Assembly: GCF_006352025.1 (NCBI RefSeq)
Contig: NZ_CP040936.1
Location: 3,288,001-3,352,000 of the forward strand
Direction: 5' to 3'
Length of the DNA: 64,000 bases
Origin: Hymenobacter sp. DG01
GTDB taxonomy: Bacteria > Bacteroidota > Bacteroidia > Cytophagales > Hymenobacteraceae
Both the position numbers and the translations under genes were made by a program. How positions within the stretch are numbered: the first letter of the stretch is position 1; each line of letters opens with the position of its first letter. The notes beneath the pieces were generated by a model that did not search any database, had not been told where the DNA came from, and saw nothing but the letters and a program-made list of their open reading frames with translations. Shown piece by piece: positions 17,641 to 26,358 of this stretch.

Positions 17641-20538
17641 CTATCTGATTTCCAGCCGCTGGGTGATGGTGCCCTGGGCCGAGGTGAGCCGCACGATGTA
17701 CACTCCCGTCCGGAGCTGGCGGGTAGAGAAGGCGTGCTCCTGGTTGGCTGCCGCCGACAGCTGGTGGCTGTACACAAGCCGGCCCGTGAGGTCCAGCACC
17801 TGCAGCTGCGCTGCGGCGGCCGTGGTCTGCTCCAGCCGCACGGTACAGGTACCAGAAGCAGCCGGGTTCGGGAATACGGTCAGCTGCACAGCAGGGGTAG
17901 CCGCATTCCAGCGCACGGTCACTACATCGGAAAGGTGCGTGGTGCCGTCTGTATCCTGCTGGCGCAGGCGGTAGTAGCTCAGGCCACTGAAGGGGGCGCG
18001 GTCGGTGAAGGAGTAGGACTGCCGGCGCTGCGAGTTGCCGGCGGCAGCCAGGCGGCCCACGGCTTCAAACACCTGCCCGTTGGCGGAGCGCTCCACGATA
18101 AAGGCAGCACTGTTAAGCTCCACGGAGGTTTCCCAGCTGGCTACTACCCCCGCCTTGGTGGCCTGAGCCCCGAAGTAGGTAAGCGTAACGGGCAGCGGCG
18201 AGTTGGAGGAAGTGGTGCACAGGCCCCCGGCCGGCACCAGCCGAAGGCCTACGTTGGCATCGGTGCTCTCGTACTCCAGCCGCAGAATATTCAGCCCCCC
18301 GCCGTTGCCGTACAGCACCAGCATATCGTGCAAACCGGCCGTGAGGGCAATGGTGCCCGATACGGTGGTTTCCTGGTGGCGGCCCCCGTTGTTGATCAGG
18401 GCGGTGGCTACGGTGGGGGTAGCCGCCAGGGCCGCCCCATCCAGCCACAGGTAGGAGGCATCGTCGGAGGTGAGGTAGAAGGTGTAGGTGCCGGTAGCGG
18501 GTATCAGGATGCGGCCCTGCAGGCGGGCACTGAACTCATCAGCCTGCTGGCTGCCACCTACCACGGCCACCTGGCTTAAGTCGCCCCAGCTCTGGCTGGT
18601 GCCGAAATCAATCAGCTGGGTAGCCTGGGTCCGCTTGGGTGCGCTGGCGGTAAAGAAACTGGCGTCGTCGTTGAAGTAGCCGGAAAACAGCTCGGCATAA
18701 AGACCCGAGGATGCTACCGTACCGCTGCCATCAAGGCCCGAGCAGCCAAGCGGAGCCCGGGCGGCCACGGTAAGAGCCAGGACCTGCGTAAATACCACGG
18801 TGCCGCCCGAGTTTCGTACGGCAATGTCGAGGCTGTAGTCGCCCTCGGCTACTGCGGGCCCAACCGAAATCTGACCGGTAGCGGAGTTAATGGTGATGCC
18901 GGCAGGCAGTGCGGCCGCGTTAGCCAACCGGTACTCGGCCACGGCCGAGGCGCTGGTAGCCACCGGAGCCGCCGATACGGTTGTGGTGCCCACCGTGGCC
19001 CGCATGGTTTTGGGCGCGTAGGCCAGACCCGTAGCCAGGGCCAACAGGGGCTGAGTAGAAGTGCAGAACAGGCCGCTGGGCACCACAGTGCGGGCTATGC
19101 CCAGCTCCGGACTGGCATATTCCAGCACCAGGTCATTATCAACGCCATCATCGCCGTAGAGCAGGGCAATGTTGTGCAGGCCGGCGTTCAGCTTGAGGGT
19201 AACGGCAATGGTCTGGGAGAGGTGGTAGCCCCCGTTGTTGATGGTAGCATCGGCCAGCACCAGGGGCGAGGCCAGGGCGGCGTTATCGAGCCAGAGGTAG
19301 GCGGCGTCATCGGCCGTAAGGTAGAACGTGTAGGTACCCGTAGCGGCCAGGTACAGGCTACCCCGCTGGCGCAGACTAAACTTATCGGGGTTGGCGCGGG
19401 TGCCTTCGAGGGCCGTTCCCAGCAAGTTGCCAAAGCTGTCGTCGTCGGGGAAATTGATGGCCACATCAGTCCGGACCAGGCTGGGCGTGCGGCCACTGAA
19501 GAAGGCCGGGTCATCGGCAAAGTAGCCGCTGAAGTACTCGGCGTAGAGGCCCGCCGAGGCCAGCTCTCCTGCCGGGTCGGGCCCGCCGCAGCCGCCAGGC
19601 AGCGGAGCCGTAACCAGAAACTGGAACGCATTACGAAAAATAGCCGTGCCTACGCTGTTGGTTACGGCCACATCAATGGCGTAGGTACCCTGGGCCACGG
19701 TGGCATCGGCGGTCAGGACGCCGGTAGTGGGGTTAATACGGATGCCGGCGGGCAGGGTAGCCGCGTTGGCTACTGCGTAGCCGGTAATGACCGCTCCGCC
19801 GTTCTGTACGATGGGGGCTACCGAGCTGCGGGAAGTGCCGATGGGCAGGGCCCGCGCGGCCGGCGCGTACGTAATGGCCTGGGGTACCAGTGCTGTGGCC
19901 CCTACCCCCGTACACAGCGCCGAAGCGGGCACTACCTGCCGGGCCACTCCCGGCCCTTCGTACTCCCACACCAACGTGTTGTTGCAACAATCGTCGCCGT
20001 AGAGCAGCTGCACGCTGTGGTAGCCCGCCGACAGGGTTAGGGTAGCCGTGCGCGTTACCGGCTGGTGCGTGCCCCCGTTGTTAATCAGGGCTGCGGCCGG
20101 GTCGGGCGAAACGGTTCGGGCCGCTCCATCCAGCCACAGGTAGGAGGCATCATCGGAGGTGAGGTAGAAGGTATAGGTGCCGGCCGTAGCAATGTTCAGG
20201 CTGCCGCGCAGGCGCAGGCTAAACCGGTCGGCATCGTCGGCCGTGCCTTCCGAAATCGGGCGCAGGTCGCCGAAGCTGGCGCTGGTCGGGAAGTTCACCT
20301 GGTTTTCTACCCGGCTCAGTTGGGGCGGATTCGTGTTGTCGGCGAAAAAGCCGACGTCATCGGCAAAGTACCCGCCGAAGTACTCGGCGTACAGCCCATT
20401 ACCTGCGGGCTGCCCGCCCGGATTCGAGCCGGAGCAGCTTTGCGCCTGAGCCTGGCCGCCAACAATGCCTAGCAGAGTTAACCCACCCAGCAAAATTCCA
20501 GTCCAGCTCCGATACGATGCAGAGACGAAGTTTTTCAT
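17641..20538 (-). CDS. Triple PA14-domain surface protein with T9SS sorting domain
   Basis: A 965-residue secreted protein with a signal peptide ending in GGQAQA. It has three PA14-like modules (starting near residues 35, 320 and 610), each with the GLYAEYF or GLYAELF opening, a DxFSxRxxGxL segment and TGTYTFYLTSDDASYLWLDG. The first two are each followed by an Ig-like putative module (NAATLPAGIRINPTTGVLTA type). The last about 80 residues form a type A T9SS C-terminal sorting domain (VFPNPAASG, LDLTGRLVY, TGVYIVRL). PA14 modules commonly bind carbohydrate, so an exposed glycan-binding or adhesive role is likely. No catalytic domain is visible. It is monocistronic, with a strong promoter match upstream. 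Confidence 0.9.
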   Translation of the reverse strand: MKNFVSASYRSWTGILLGGLTLLGIVGGQAQAQSCSGSNPGGQPAGNGLYAEYFGGYFADDVGFFADNTNPPQLSRVENQVNFPTSASFGDLRPISEGTADDADRFSLRLRGSLNIATAGTYTFYLTSDDASYLWLDGAARTVSPDPAAALINNGGTHQPVTRTATLTLSAGYHSVQLLYGDDCCNNTLVWEYEGPGVARQVVPASALCTGVGATALVPQAITYAPAARALPIGTSRSSVAPIVQNGGAVITGYAVANAATLPAGIRINPTTGVLTADATVAQGTYAIDVAVTNSVGTAIFRNAFQFLVTAPLPGGCGGPDPAGELASAGLYAEYFSGYFADDPAFFSGRTPSLVRTDVAINFPDDDSFGNLLGTALEGTRANPDKFSLRQRGSLYLAATGTYTFYLTADDAAYLWLDNAALASPLVLADATINNGGYHLSQTIAVTLKLNAGLHNIALLYGDDGVDNDLVLEYASPELGIARTVVPSGLFCTSTQPLLALATGLAYAPKTMRATVGTTTVSAAPVATSASAVAEYRLANAAALPAGITINSATGQISVGPAVAEGDYSLDIAVRNSGGTVVFTQVLALTVAARAPLGCSGLDGSGTVASSGLYAELFSGYFNDDASFFTASAPKRTQATQLIDFGTSQSWGDLSQVAVVGGSQQADEFSARLQGRILIPATGTYTFYLTSDDASYLWLDGAALAATPTVATALINNGGRHQETTVSGTIALTAGLHDMLVLYGNGGGLNILRLEYESTDANVGLRLVPAGGLCTTSSNSPLPVTLTYFGAQATKAGVVASWETSVELNSAAFIVERSANGQVFEAVGRLAAAGNSQRRQSYSFTDRAPFSGLSYYRLRQQDTDGTTHLSDVVTVRWNAATPAVQLTVFPNPAASGTCTVRLEQTTAAAAQLQVLDLTGRLVYSHQLSAAANQEHAFSTRQLRTGVYIVRLTSAQGTITQRLEIR

Positions 20539-20581
20539 CCTACGCAGATTATATGTAATAAAATCAGTGCAACTCAGATAT

Positions 20582-20611
20582 TAAAGGTAACAATCTGCTA
20601 AATTATTGCAA
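20582..20611 (-). promoter_or_regulatory. Bacteroidota-type promoter of the PA14 gene (TTG-N19-TACCTTTA)
   Basis: On the minus strand TTG (20611-20609) is followed by exactly 19 bp and then TACCTTTA (20589-20582), a close match to the Bacteroidota housekeeping consensus. The leader would be about 37 nt. Confidence 0.65.
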
Positions 20612-20848
20612 CATTTTTATTTTATATTGTATTAATTAGGCAAGACTGTTAGAATTATTCCAAGCCTCTTACACCCGCAGCCTTGGTCCAAAAGCCCGCC
20701 GCCAGCCTGTACGCCCACAAGTACCCGGCAGACAATGACAAAATTTTTTTAGTTGTAGGCACCTGAAATCGGCCAAGCAGATATTAGCACGTCTATATAT
20801 TCAATGATTTTCCGACTGGCTGCCTGGGCTGGCGCTGGCCGCTAAAAA

Positions 20849-20894
20849 CCGCGAAGCCGGCCTCCCGTCGGGTTCGGGGAGGCCGGCTTCGCGG
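20849..20894 (-). terminator. Rho-independent terminator of the beta-barrel gene at 20920
   Basis: An 18-bp perfect stem (CCGCGAAGCCGGCCTCCC and complement) is followed on the minus strand by TTTTT. Confidence 0.82.
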
Positions 20895-20919
20895 TGGCCG
20901 GGGGGTAGGCAGTAGTAGG

Positions 20920-21486
20920 CTAGAAATCGAAAAGGCCTTTGCGGGGGCCGCTCTTTGGCTTTGATTTTTTCTTGCTTTTATCGCCGTCAAAGAGGCCTTC
21001 AAACAAGCCCGTATTCTTCTCTTTCAGAAGAATATACCGCACTGAAAATGCCGTTGGAAAGCGGGCCCAGTTGTTGGAGTTGAACTCAACGGTAGGCTTA
21101 AAATCCAGGCTCAGCACAAAGGAGGTAAACGCAATTTTATACTCTACCCCCGCCAGCGCGTCGAGGCCGCCAAAGCCGCCGGTGTCTTTGTGGTTGCCCA
21201 GGTGGCCGCCTGCCCCAAAATAGTAGTTGAGGCTGGGGCCCAGAATCCCGAAGTGGCGCTCCGCCAGCACCGTGGCGCTGACCTCGCGCGTACCCACGAG
21301 AGCCAGACCTTCCAGCGTCGTTTTATCAAGAATCTTTTGCTGCACCGTCAGGCCGTAGTTGTTTTTACCCAGGCGCAGGCCGGCGGCGGTGCGGTACTTC
21401 TGGGCGTGGGCCGGCAGAGCCAGCGAGGCCGCCAGCAGGCAGCCAGCAAGCAACAGCCGGCCGCGAAGCGAGAAACGGAAGATCAT
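20920..21486 (-). CDS. Exported beta-barrel protein with basic tail, uncharacterised
   Basis: A 188-residue exported protein (signal peptide ending LPAHA, then QKYRTAAGLRLG). Beta-strand pairs such as YGLTVQQKILDKTTLEGLALVG and the Gly-rich FGAGGHLGNHKDTGG resemble small outer-membrane barrels. The C-terminal tail is unusually basic (DKSKKKSKPKSGPRKG) before GLFDF. I do not recognise a named family. The frame remains open far upstream, but only as the antisense of the FabH-like gene; the ATG at 21486 opens the signal peptide. It is divergent from the ketoacyl synthase. Confidence 0.75.
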   Translation of the reverse strand: MIFRFSLRGRLLLAGCLLAASLALPAHAQKYRTAAGLRLGKNNYGLTVQQKILDKTTLEGLALVGTREVSATVLAERHFGILGPSLNYYFGAGGHLGNHKDTGGFGGLDALAGVEYKIAFTSFVLSLDFKPTVEFNSNNWARFPTAFSVRYILLKEKNTGLFEGLFDGDKSKKKSKPKSGPRKGLFDF

Positions 21487-21645
21487 AATCTTGTGGTTCA
21501 GGTTCTTAACCCAGATGACTGGTGCGCGTTCAACCAGCAGGAAGGGCACAAAGTACGGGCCTCCCTGGCAAAAGACCACAACTTGCCCTGCCAGGGCGTA
21601 CCTTGTCGCCTTCTTTCTGCTTTGCTCCACCCTGCCCTTCTTCCC

Positions 21646-22593
21646 GTGTACATTCATCAGGTGGCGGCCTACCTGCCCGCCGAAGTTATTTCCAACGCCC
21701 ACTTCACGCGACTTAACGGCCTTTCCCACGAGTGGATTACGGAGCGCACCGGCATCCGCAACCGGCGCAAGGCGGGGCCCGGGGAAAACACCAATACCAT
21801 GGCCCTGGAAGCTACCCGCCGGGTGCTTGCCCAAACGCCGGCTTTCCTGGCCTCCGAAGTTGACTTGATTGTAGGCGGCACTTATACGCCCCACGACACG
21901 ATTTACACCGTAGCGCACGCCGTGCAGAGGGAGCTGAACGTGTCGGATATTCCGGTGGTCAGTATTTCTTCGGCCTGCTCTTCGCTGCTGAACGCCGTGG
22001 AAATTGTGGAGGGCTACTTCGCGCTGGGCAAAGCCCGCCGCGCGCTGGTGGTGGTCAGTGAGCACAACACGGCCTACAACAACGAGCAGGACACCGTGGC
22101 CGGCCACCTCTGGGGAGACGGCGCCGCGGCCCTGCTCCTGACCGCCGACCGCCTCGCTCCCACCGACCTGCTCGTACGCTCCGTGCTGACGGGCGGGGCC
22201 GGCAACATCGGCAAGGCCGACCACTCCGTAACGCTGAAGCCCGTGGAAAAAGGTATTGTGATGCCCCACGGCAAAGACGTGTTCCTGAATGCCTGCACCT
22301 ACATGACGCGGGTAACCCAGCAGATTATGGAGCGCAGCCAGCTGGCAGTCAGCGACATTTCCTACCTGATTCCGCACCAGGCCAACCTGCGCATTACCAA
22401 AAACGTGCTGCAGCAGCTGGGCCTGACCGAGGACCGGGCCGTGTCTAATATTGAGGAGCTAGGCAACACTGGCTGCGCGGGGGCCGCTATTGCCCTGGCC
22501 GATACCTGGGCGCAGCTAGAGCCCGGCAACAAGGTAGTAGTGACGGTATTCGGGGGGGGCTACTCCTACGGTGCCATGCTGCTGGAACGCTAG
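21646..22593 (+). CDS. 3-oxoacyl-ACP synthase III (FabH-type)
   Basis: A 315-residue ketoacyl synthase III. Starting at GTG 21646 (MYIHQVAAYLPAEVISN) the catalytic triad falls at Cys111 (SISSACSS), His244 (IPHQANLRI) and Asn274 (LGNTG), which is almost the numbering of E. coli FabH (112/244/274). The WITERTGIRNRR segment near residue 32 is the usual acyl-CoA/ACP-binding opening. KAS III condenses an acyl-CoA with malonyl-ACP to initiate fatty-acid synthesis; related enzymes act in secondary metabolism. No plsX or other fab gene is adjacent, so it may be an accessory copy. An upstream extension of the frame is antisense to the neighbouring gene. Confidence 0.9.
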   Translation: MYIHQVAAYLPAEVISNAHFTRLNGLSHEWITERTGIRNRRKAGPGENTNTMALEATRRVLAQTPAFLASEVDLIVGGTYTPHDTIYTVAHAVQRELNVSDIPVVSISSACSSLLNAVEIVEGYFALGKARRALVVVSEHNTAYNNEQDTVAGHLWGDGAAALLLTADRLAPTDLLVRSVLTGGAGNIGKADHSVTLKPVEKGIVMPHGKDVFLNACTYMTRVTQQIMERSQLAVSDISYLIPHQANLRITKNVLQQLGLTEDRAVSNIEELGNTGCAGAAIALADTWAQLEPGNKVVVTVFGGGYSYGAMLLER

Positions 22594-22606
22594 CCTATGC
22601 TTACCG

Positions 22607-22665
22607 AACACGCCACCGCCGGCTCCCGAAGCCAATTATGCTTTAGGGGCCGGCGGTGGCGTGTT
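22607..22665. terminator. Hairpin between convergent fabH-like and metalloprotease genes
   Basis: A 17-bp perfect stem (AACACGCCACCGCCGGC and complement) with a 25-nt loop. There is only a short T run, so its efficiency is uncertain. Confidence 0.65.
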
Positions 22666-22682
22666 TGCAGGCCAGGAACGGA

Positions 22683-24779
22683 TTAATCTACCTTCACCAG
22701 GGGGGTAGTGCCCTTGGGACCGTTCGAGTCGTTCCAACGCACGAGGTAGTAGCCGGCCCGGAGCGCAGGCGGGGTAACCGTCAGCCGGTTAAGGCCCAGC
22801 TGATAATTAACCAGGGACCCTCCCAGGTAGCGGCCCAGGGCATCGTAGAAGCGGACGGTGAGAGTGCCGGCTGCAGTGCCCAGGTATTGCAGGCCAATGG
22901 GCGAGCCGTCGGCAGCTATGGGGTTAGGAAAAATCTGCAGGCCGCCGCTGGCGGTAGCATCGTCGGTTACCCCTACGGGCGGGCCAATATCCAGGGTGTT
23001 ATCGGGGCGCTGCAGGCGCAGGCGGTAGTAGCTGAGGCCGGCTGGGGCCTGGGCATCGAGGAAGCGGTACTGGCCGTTGGAGGCGCCGGCCGCTACGGTG
23101 CCTACCTGCCGCCAGCCCGCCGTGGTGTCGGCGGGGGCCCGCTCTACAATAAAGCCGGTTACGAAGCACTCGTTCTGGGTGGACCACTGCACAGTGGTAC
23201 CAATACCTTCCACGAAACCGGCGCTCTGGCCGGTAAGCGGCGCGGGCAGCATGGGCGCTACCCCGCATACCGGGGCCGTAAAGCTGCGGTTCCGGAGTAC
23301 GTAGCGCCCTCCGGCAATGTCGCTGGCGGCAGCCAGGGCACGGCTGCGCTGCCCGCGCGCAATGGCGTAGTGCATCACGGCCGAGGGCAGAATCAGGTGG
23401 GAAAGCTGCTGGGCGTGTCCCAGCTCGTGCACCGCTACCGACTCAAAATCGAGCTGAGAAACTGTGGGGTTGCCCGGCCCGAACTGCCAGTTGGTGGCGT
23501 CGTCAAACTGCATGTCAATTTCCTGCACGTAAAACGATACGGCCCCGCTGGGCAGGTAGCAGCCCCGGTAATAGCTGGTAGTACGCCCCAGCACGTTGGT
23601 AGGCAGCTCAGTGCCATTATCGAACCCAATGGCGTTTTCGCCATCTTCGGTGGCGCCACGGCCGCTGCGGGGCTCCCCTACCACCCAGTTAATACCCGTC
23701 TGGCAGCGCCAGGTAGCCAGGGCCCGTTGCCAGGCCGCGCTGGCAGCCGCGTTAGAGGAAAGGCTCGACTCGAACCGGAACGTAATGCCTCCGGTGCCGT
23801 TCTGGTTCCGGTGCGCTGGCACGGCCCGCTGCTTGGTGCGGGAGTCCTGCACGTTGGATACGGCGTACACAATCTGCACTGCGGTCAGGCTGGTAGAAGT
23901 CTGCTGGTCGGAGGTGGTTACGCGCACGGGGCCGGTGCCGGCGGGGCTGCCGCTGGCCCCCAGCGAGGGCACCCGCACCTGAATCCGGTTTTCCGACCAG
24001 CTTACGTAGTCGTCGTCATTGACCCTGATAAAGGTGCTGCCCCCATCGTCGGCGTTCCGGAACTCTACCGCCCCGCTACCCCGCGTGGCGCCAAACCCCG
24101 AGCCGGAAATGGTGAGCACTGCTCCGGTACCCGCCGACAGGCTCTGGGGCGACAGACCGGAAACAAGGGGTGCCAGGGCCCGGGCCGCGGCAGCGGGCGC
24201 CACGCGGCGGGCCAGGGCCGTTTGCAAAGCCGCATTGGGTGCCACCTCCCGGGGGCTGCTGCCGGCTATGGTTTGGTAGAACTCGGGGCCGATGAGGGGG
24301 TAGCGACGGAAAGGCTCCGCCGCGGTGGCCGTGCGCACATCGTACTGCACAAAGCCCTGCTCACTGGCGTACACCGCCCAGCCAGCCCCGGCCGGTACTC
24401 CGGCAAAGGCCGCCCGCTCCAGAAAAAACACGCCCTGCTGCCCGGGCTGCAGCCGCAGCGTGTTGGTAAGCTCCTGCCGGTCGAGGCCAACGGTACCGCC
24501 TTCCGTGAGTACCGTCAGCTCGGTGGGGGCGGTGCCTTTCAACTGCTTGTACACCCGCAGGCGGTGGCGGGTATAGATGCGGCCATTCGGAACCCGGAAA
24601 CCTTCTGCGTCGAGCACTTCGGCTTCCACAATCAGGGGTACGTGGGCGGTCCGGGCAGCAGGGTCCAGGGGCAGCAGCAGGCAGCGGGTTTCCTGGGCGG
24701 GCGCGACGACCTGCGCCTGGGCCGGCAGCGCCAGTCCTCCCAGCCCCGAGGCCATGCACAAGAAGAGTAAAAATTTCAT
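22683..24779 (-). CDS. Secreted matrixin-like metalloprotease with IPT/TIG and T9SS sorting domains
   Basis: A 698-residue secreted protein with a signal peptide ending LPAQA. An N-terminal domain (about 25-210) of unknown type is followed by an IPT/TIG Ig-like domain (VSGLSPQSLSAGTGAVLTISGSGFG). A metzincin-type zinc peptidase domain has its HExxHxxxxxH motif at His451-His461 (VAVHELGHAQQLSH). A fibronectin-like segment (FIVERAPADT to GLSYYRLRLQ) and a type A T9SS sorting domain (IFPNPIAADG, YDALGRYLGG, GYYLVRW) end the protein. It probably acts outside the cell as a peptidase. The ATG at 24779 is chosen for the signal peptide; longer in-frame starts are not supported. Confidence 0.9.
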   Translation of the reverse strand: MKFLLFLCMASGLGGLALPAQAQVVAPAQETRCLLLPLDPAARTAHVPLIVEAEVLDAEGFRVPNGRIYTRHRLRVYKQLKGTAPTELTVLTEGGTVGLDRQELTNTLRLQPGQQGVFFLERAAFAGVPAGAGWAVYASEQGFVQYDVRTATAAEPFRRYPLIGPEFYQTIAGSSPREVAPNAALQTALARRVAPAAAARALAPLVSGLSPQSLSAGTGAVLTISGSGFGATRGSGAVEFRNADDGGSTFIRVNDDDYVSWSENRIQVRVPSLGASGSPAGTGPVRVTTSDQQTSTSLTAVQIVYAVSNVQDSRTKQRAVPAHRNQNGTGGITFRFESSLSSNAAASAAWQRALATWRCQTGINWVVGEPRSGRGATEDGENAIGFDNGTELPTNVLGRTTSYYRGCYLPSGAVSFYVQEIDMQFDDATNWQFGPGNPTVSQLDFESVAVHELGHAQQLSHLILPSAVMHYAIARGQRSRALAAASDIAGGRYVLRNRSFTAPVCGVAPMLPAPLTGQSAGFVEGIGTTVQWSTQNECFVTGFIVERAPADTTAGWRQVGTVAAGASNGQYRFLDAQAPAGLSYYRLRLQRPDNTLDIGPPVGVTDDATASGGLQIFPNPIAADGSPIGLQYLGTAAGTLTVRFYDALGRYLGGSLVNYQLGLNRLTVTPPALRAGYYLVRWNDSNGPKGTTPLVKVD

Positions 24780-24824
24780 AGGGTAGCAAAGGCCCGGCGG
24801 GGCCTGGTTCAAGGTACTGGTTTT

Positions 24825-24856
24825 GGCCGCCAAATGGTTTGACGGCCTTTTCTTTT
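24825..24856 (+). terminator. Orphan terminator-like hairpin upstream of the metalloprotease gene
   Basis: GGCCG-CAAA / TTTG-CGGCC with one internal mismatch is followed on the plus strand by TTTTCTTTTTT. No plus-strand gene precedes it closely, so it may be a chance hairpin or may end an antisense transcript. Confidence 0.35.
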
Positions 24857-25061
24857 TTACGCTCCCTGTGCTACGTATAATACTGGTTCCGGGGAGGAAA
24901 CCTGCCTTTCCGAAAGCTAACCTACTGCTGAGGCTAACCACAGCTGTTTCACCCAAAGCCTGGCCCTTGCGTCGGCTGCTGAAACCAGCTCTCACCTGCT
25001 GTGTTCGGCTACCGCTATCCGCCTCAGGTATCCGATGGCCTTCTTCTAAAGAGTAAGCCTG

Positions 25062-25976
25062 CTAAAATAGACTACCCTGCACCGGCTGCGGAATCACGCG
25101 GGGTGGCTGCACGCTCAGGCCGGTCAGCTCGCGGAGCCGGCGCAGGAAATGCTCGGCCCAGAGCGGAGAGTGCATAATATCTTTCTGATGAATAAAGAGG
25201 TAGGCCGTGTGCAGGCCCGCTTCCAGCCAGCCAGCCACGCGGGCGGCCCAGTCATCGGCGCGGCGGAAGTCGGAATCGATGAGGCCGTGGCCGTTGATGC
25301 GCACGAAGGCTACAGGCGTGGTCAGGCGCATGTGCAGCACGTCGCGGCGGCCGGCCACGTCACTGAGCACCAGCGGCTTATTTAGCGCCTCCAGCATAGC
25401 CGTTACGGAAGCCAGCAGCTCCGCATCGGCAAACCAGCCGGGGTGGCGCAGCTCCACGGCTAGGGGCACGTAGGCCGGAAAATCGAGCAGGTAGCGTTCC
25501 AGGCGGGGCAGGTGCTCGGGGCCGAAGGTGGGCGGCAGCTGCAGAAACGCATGGCCCAGCGTGGGGCCCAGGCCTTCAATGGCCCGGCAAAAGCTCAGCG
25601 TCAGCTCGTCGGCGTTATACAAGGCCCGGTCATGGCTGATGGCCTGGGGCAGCTTGGGGCAGAACCGGAAGGTAGGGGACACGGCCTCGCGCCAGCGCCG
25701 CACGGTGGTAGCGTCGGGAATATGGTAATGGGTGGTATTCAGCTCAATGCTGTTGAACTGCCGGCCGTAGTGGTGCAGGTAGTCGGCCTCCCGAATGCCC
25801 AGTGGAAAGTAGCTGCCCAGCCACGCCTTGTTCGTCCAGATGGGGCACCCCACGTACACGGCGGGCGGCGCGGGCTGGGTAGGCAGGGCCCGGGCCAGCA
25901 CGCCGGGAGTTTCGGCATGGTCGGGGGGTAGGCGAAAGTTAACGTAGCGCAGGTCGGAAAGGCGGCCAAAATCCAT
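25062..25976 (-). CDS. DUF72 domain protein
   Basis: A 304-residue DUF72 (YecE-like) protein with the TIM-barrel features of the family. VGCPIWTNKAWLGSYFP near the start, FNSIELNTTHYHIPDATTVRRW, FRFCPKLPQAISHDRAL, FLQLPPTF, LAVELRHPGWF and the C-terminal AYLFIHQKDIMHSP region all fit. The biochemical function of DUF72 is not settled. I chose the ATG at 25976, which is preceded by a TATCTTCG box ending 4 nt upstream, rather than a longer frame from 26039. It is monocistronic on the minus strand. Confidence 0.9.
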   Translation of the reverse strand: MDFGRLSDLRYVNFRLPPDHAETPGVLARALPTQPAPPAVYVGCPIWTNKAWLGSYFPLGIREADYLHHYGRQFNSIELNTTHYHIPDATTVRRWREAVSPTFRFCPKLPQAISHDRALYNADELTLSFCRAIEGLGPTLGHAFLQLPPTFGPEHLPRLERYLLDFPAYVPLAVELRHPGWFADAELLASVTAMLEALNKPLVLSDVAGRRDVLHMRLTTPVAFVRINGHGLIDSDFRRADDWAARVAGWLEAGLHTAYLFIHQKDIMHSPLWAEHFLRRLRELTGLSVQPPRVIPQPVQGSLF

Positions 25977-25980
25977 ACCC

Positions 25981-25988
25981 CGAAGATA
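25981..25988 (-). promoter_or_regulatory. Candidate -7 box of the DUF72 gene (TATCTTCG), leaderless spacing
   Basis: TATCTTCG on the minus strand ends 4 nt before the ATG at 25976, nearly the same spacing as the polA box. It implies a leaderless or very short-leader mRNA. Confidence 0.45.
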
Positions 25989-26325
25989 CGCTGAAACCGT
26001 GGTTGTATGTTCTTGGGCAGGTAGCCAGCGCCGGGGCACTCTTCTCCTTAGGGCTTAGCACATTTCCGCGACATTTGCAACCCGGCTTTACACCCGGAGA
26101 ACCCCTAAAGGACAAAATTTTTTATCCGGCGGATAGTCTTATTTCATGGGGCTACATGCTATTACCTAAAAAGAGTGCAAAACGCGCCTTAAGGAAACAC
26201 AATCCCTTATTTGCCAGCAATTCATGCAATAACTTAAATGCAAAAATTCTTTGAAAAGGATAATTAGCAAAGATTAGTCCGTACTAATACGGAGCAAGGC
26301 AGGGGCTTGGTTTGGGAGGCGCACC

Positions 26326-26333
26326 TAGATTTG
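26326..26333 (+). promoter_or_regulatory. Promoter -7 box of rlpA (TAGATTTG)
   Basis: This is an exact match to TANNTTTG, with a TTG 16 bp upstream (26307-26309) and a leader of about 20 nt before the ATG at 26359. Confidence 0.5.
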
Positions 26334-26358
26334 TCGCACTCACCAACCAAGAGAACGG

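Larger units (their letters stand above)
20539..20919. other. AT-rich promoter region and hairpin between the PA14 and beta-barrel genes
   Basis: These 381 bp contain the PA14 promoter (20582-20611), AT-rich low-complexity sequence and the terminator of the gene at 20920 (20849-20894). I see no additional ORF. Confidence 0.5.
25977..26358. other. Divergent intergenic region between DUF72 and rlpA
   Basis: These 382 bp are lower in GC than the surroundings, especially 26110-26300. They contain the DUF72 box, a small CCGTA-CTAA-TACGG dyad at about 26277-26292 and the rlpA promoter. No convincing ORF or RNA gene is visible. Confidence 0.45.

Noticed and set aside
21190..21645. N-terminal extension of the FabH-like gene to 21190
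   Set aside because: It runs antisense through the neighbouring barrel gene. The GTG at 21646 gives active-site numbering almost identical to E. coli FabH.
21487..22377. N-terminal extension of the leftward barrel gene to 22377
   Set aside because: The extension is the antisense of the FabH-like gene. A proper signal peptide starts at 21486.
22656..24770. 704-codon plus-strand frame across the metalloprotease gene
   Set aside because: It is antisense to a clear signal-peptide/zinc-protease/T9SS protein. The product is low-complexity Gly/Arg/Ala-rich with no recognisable domain.
26040..26358. Possible riboswitch or small RNA upstream of rlpA
   Set aside because: Only a small dyad (CCGTA-CTAA-TACGG) and AT-rich sequence are visible. 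The exact -7 box just before rlpA leaves a leader of about 20 nt, too short for a riboswitch.
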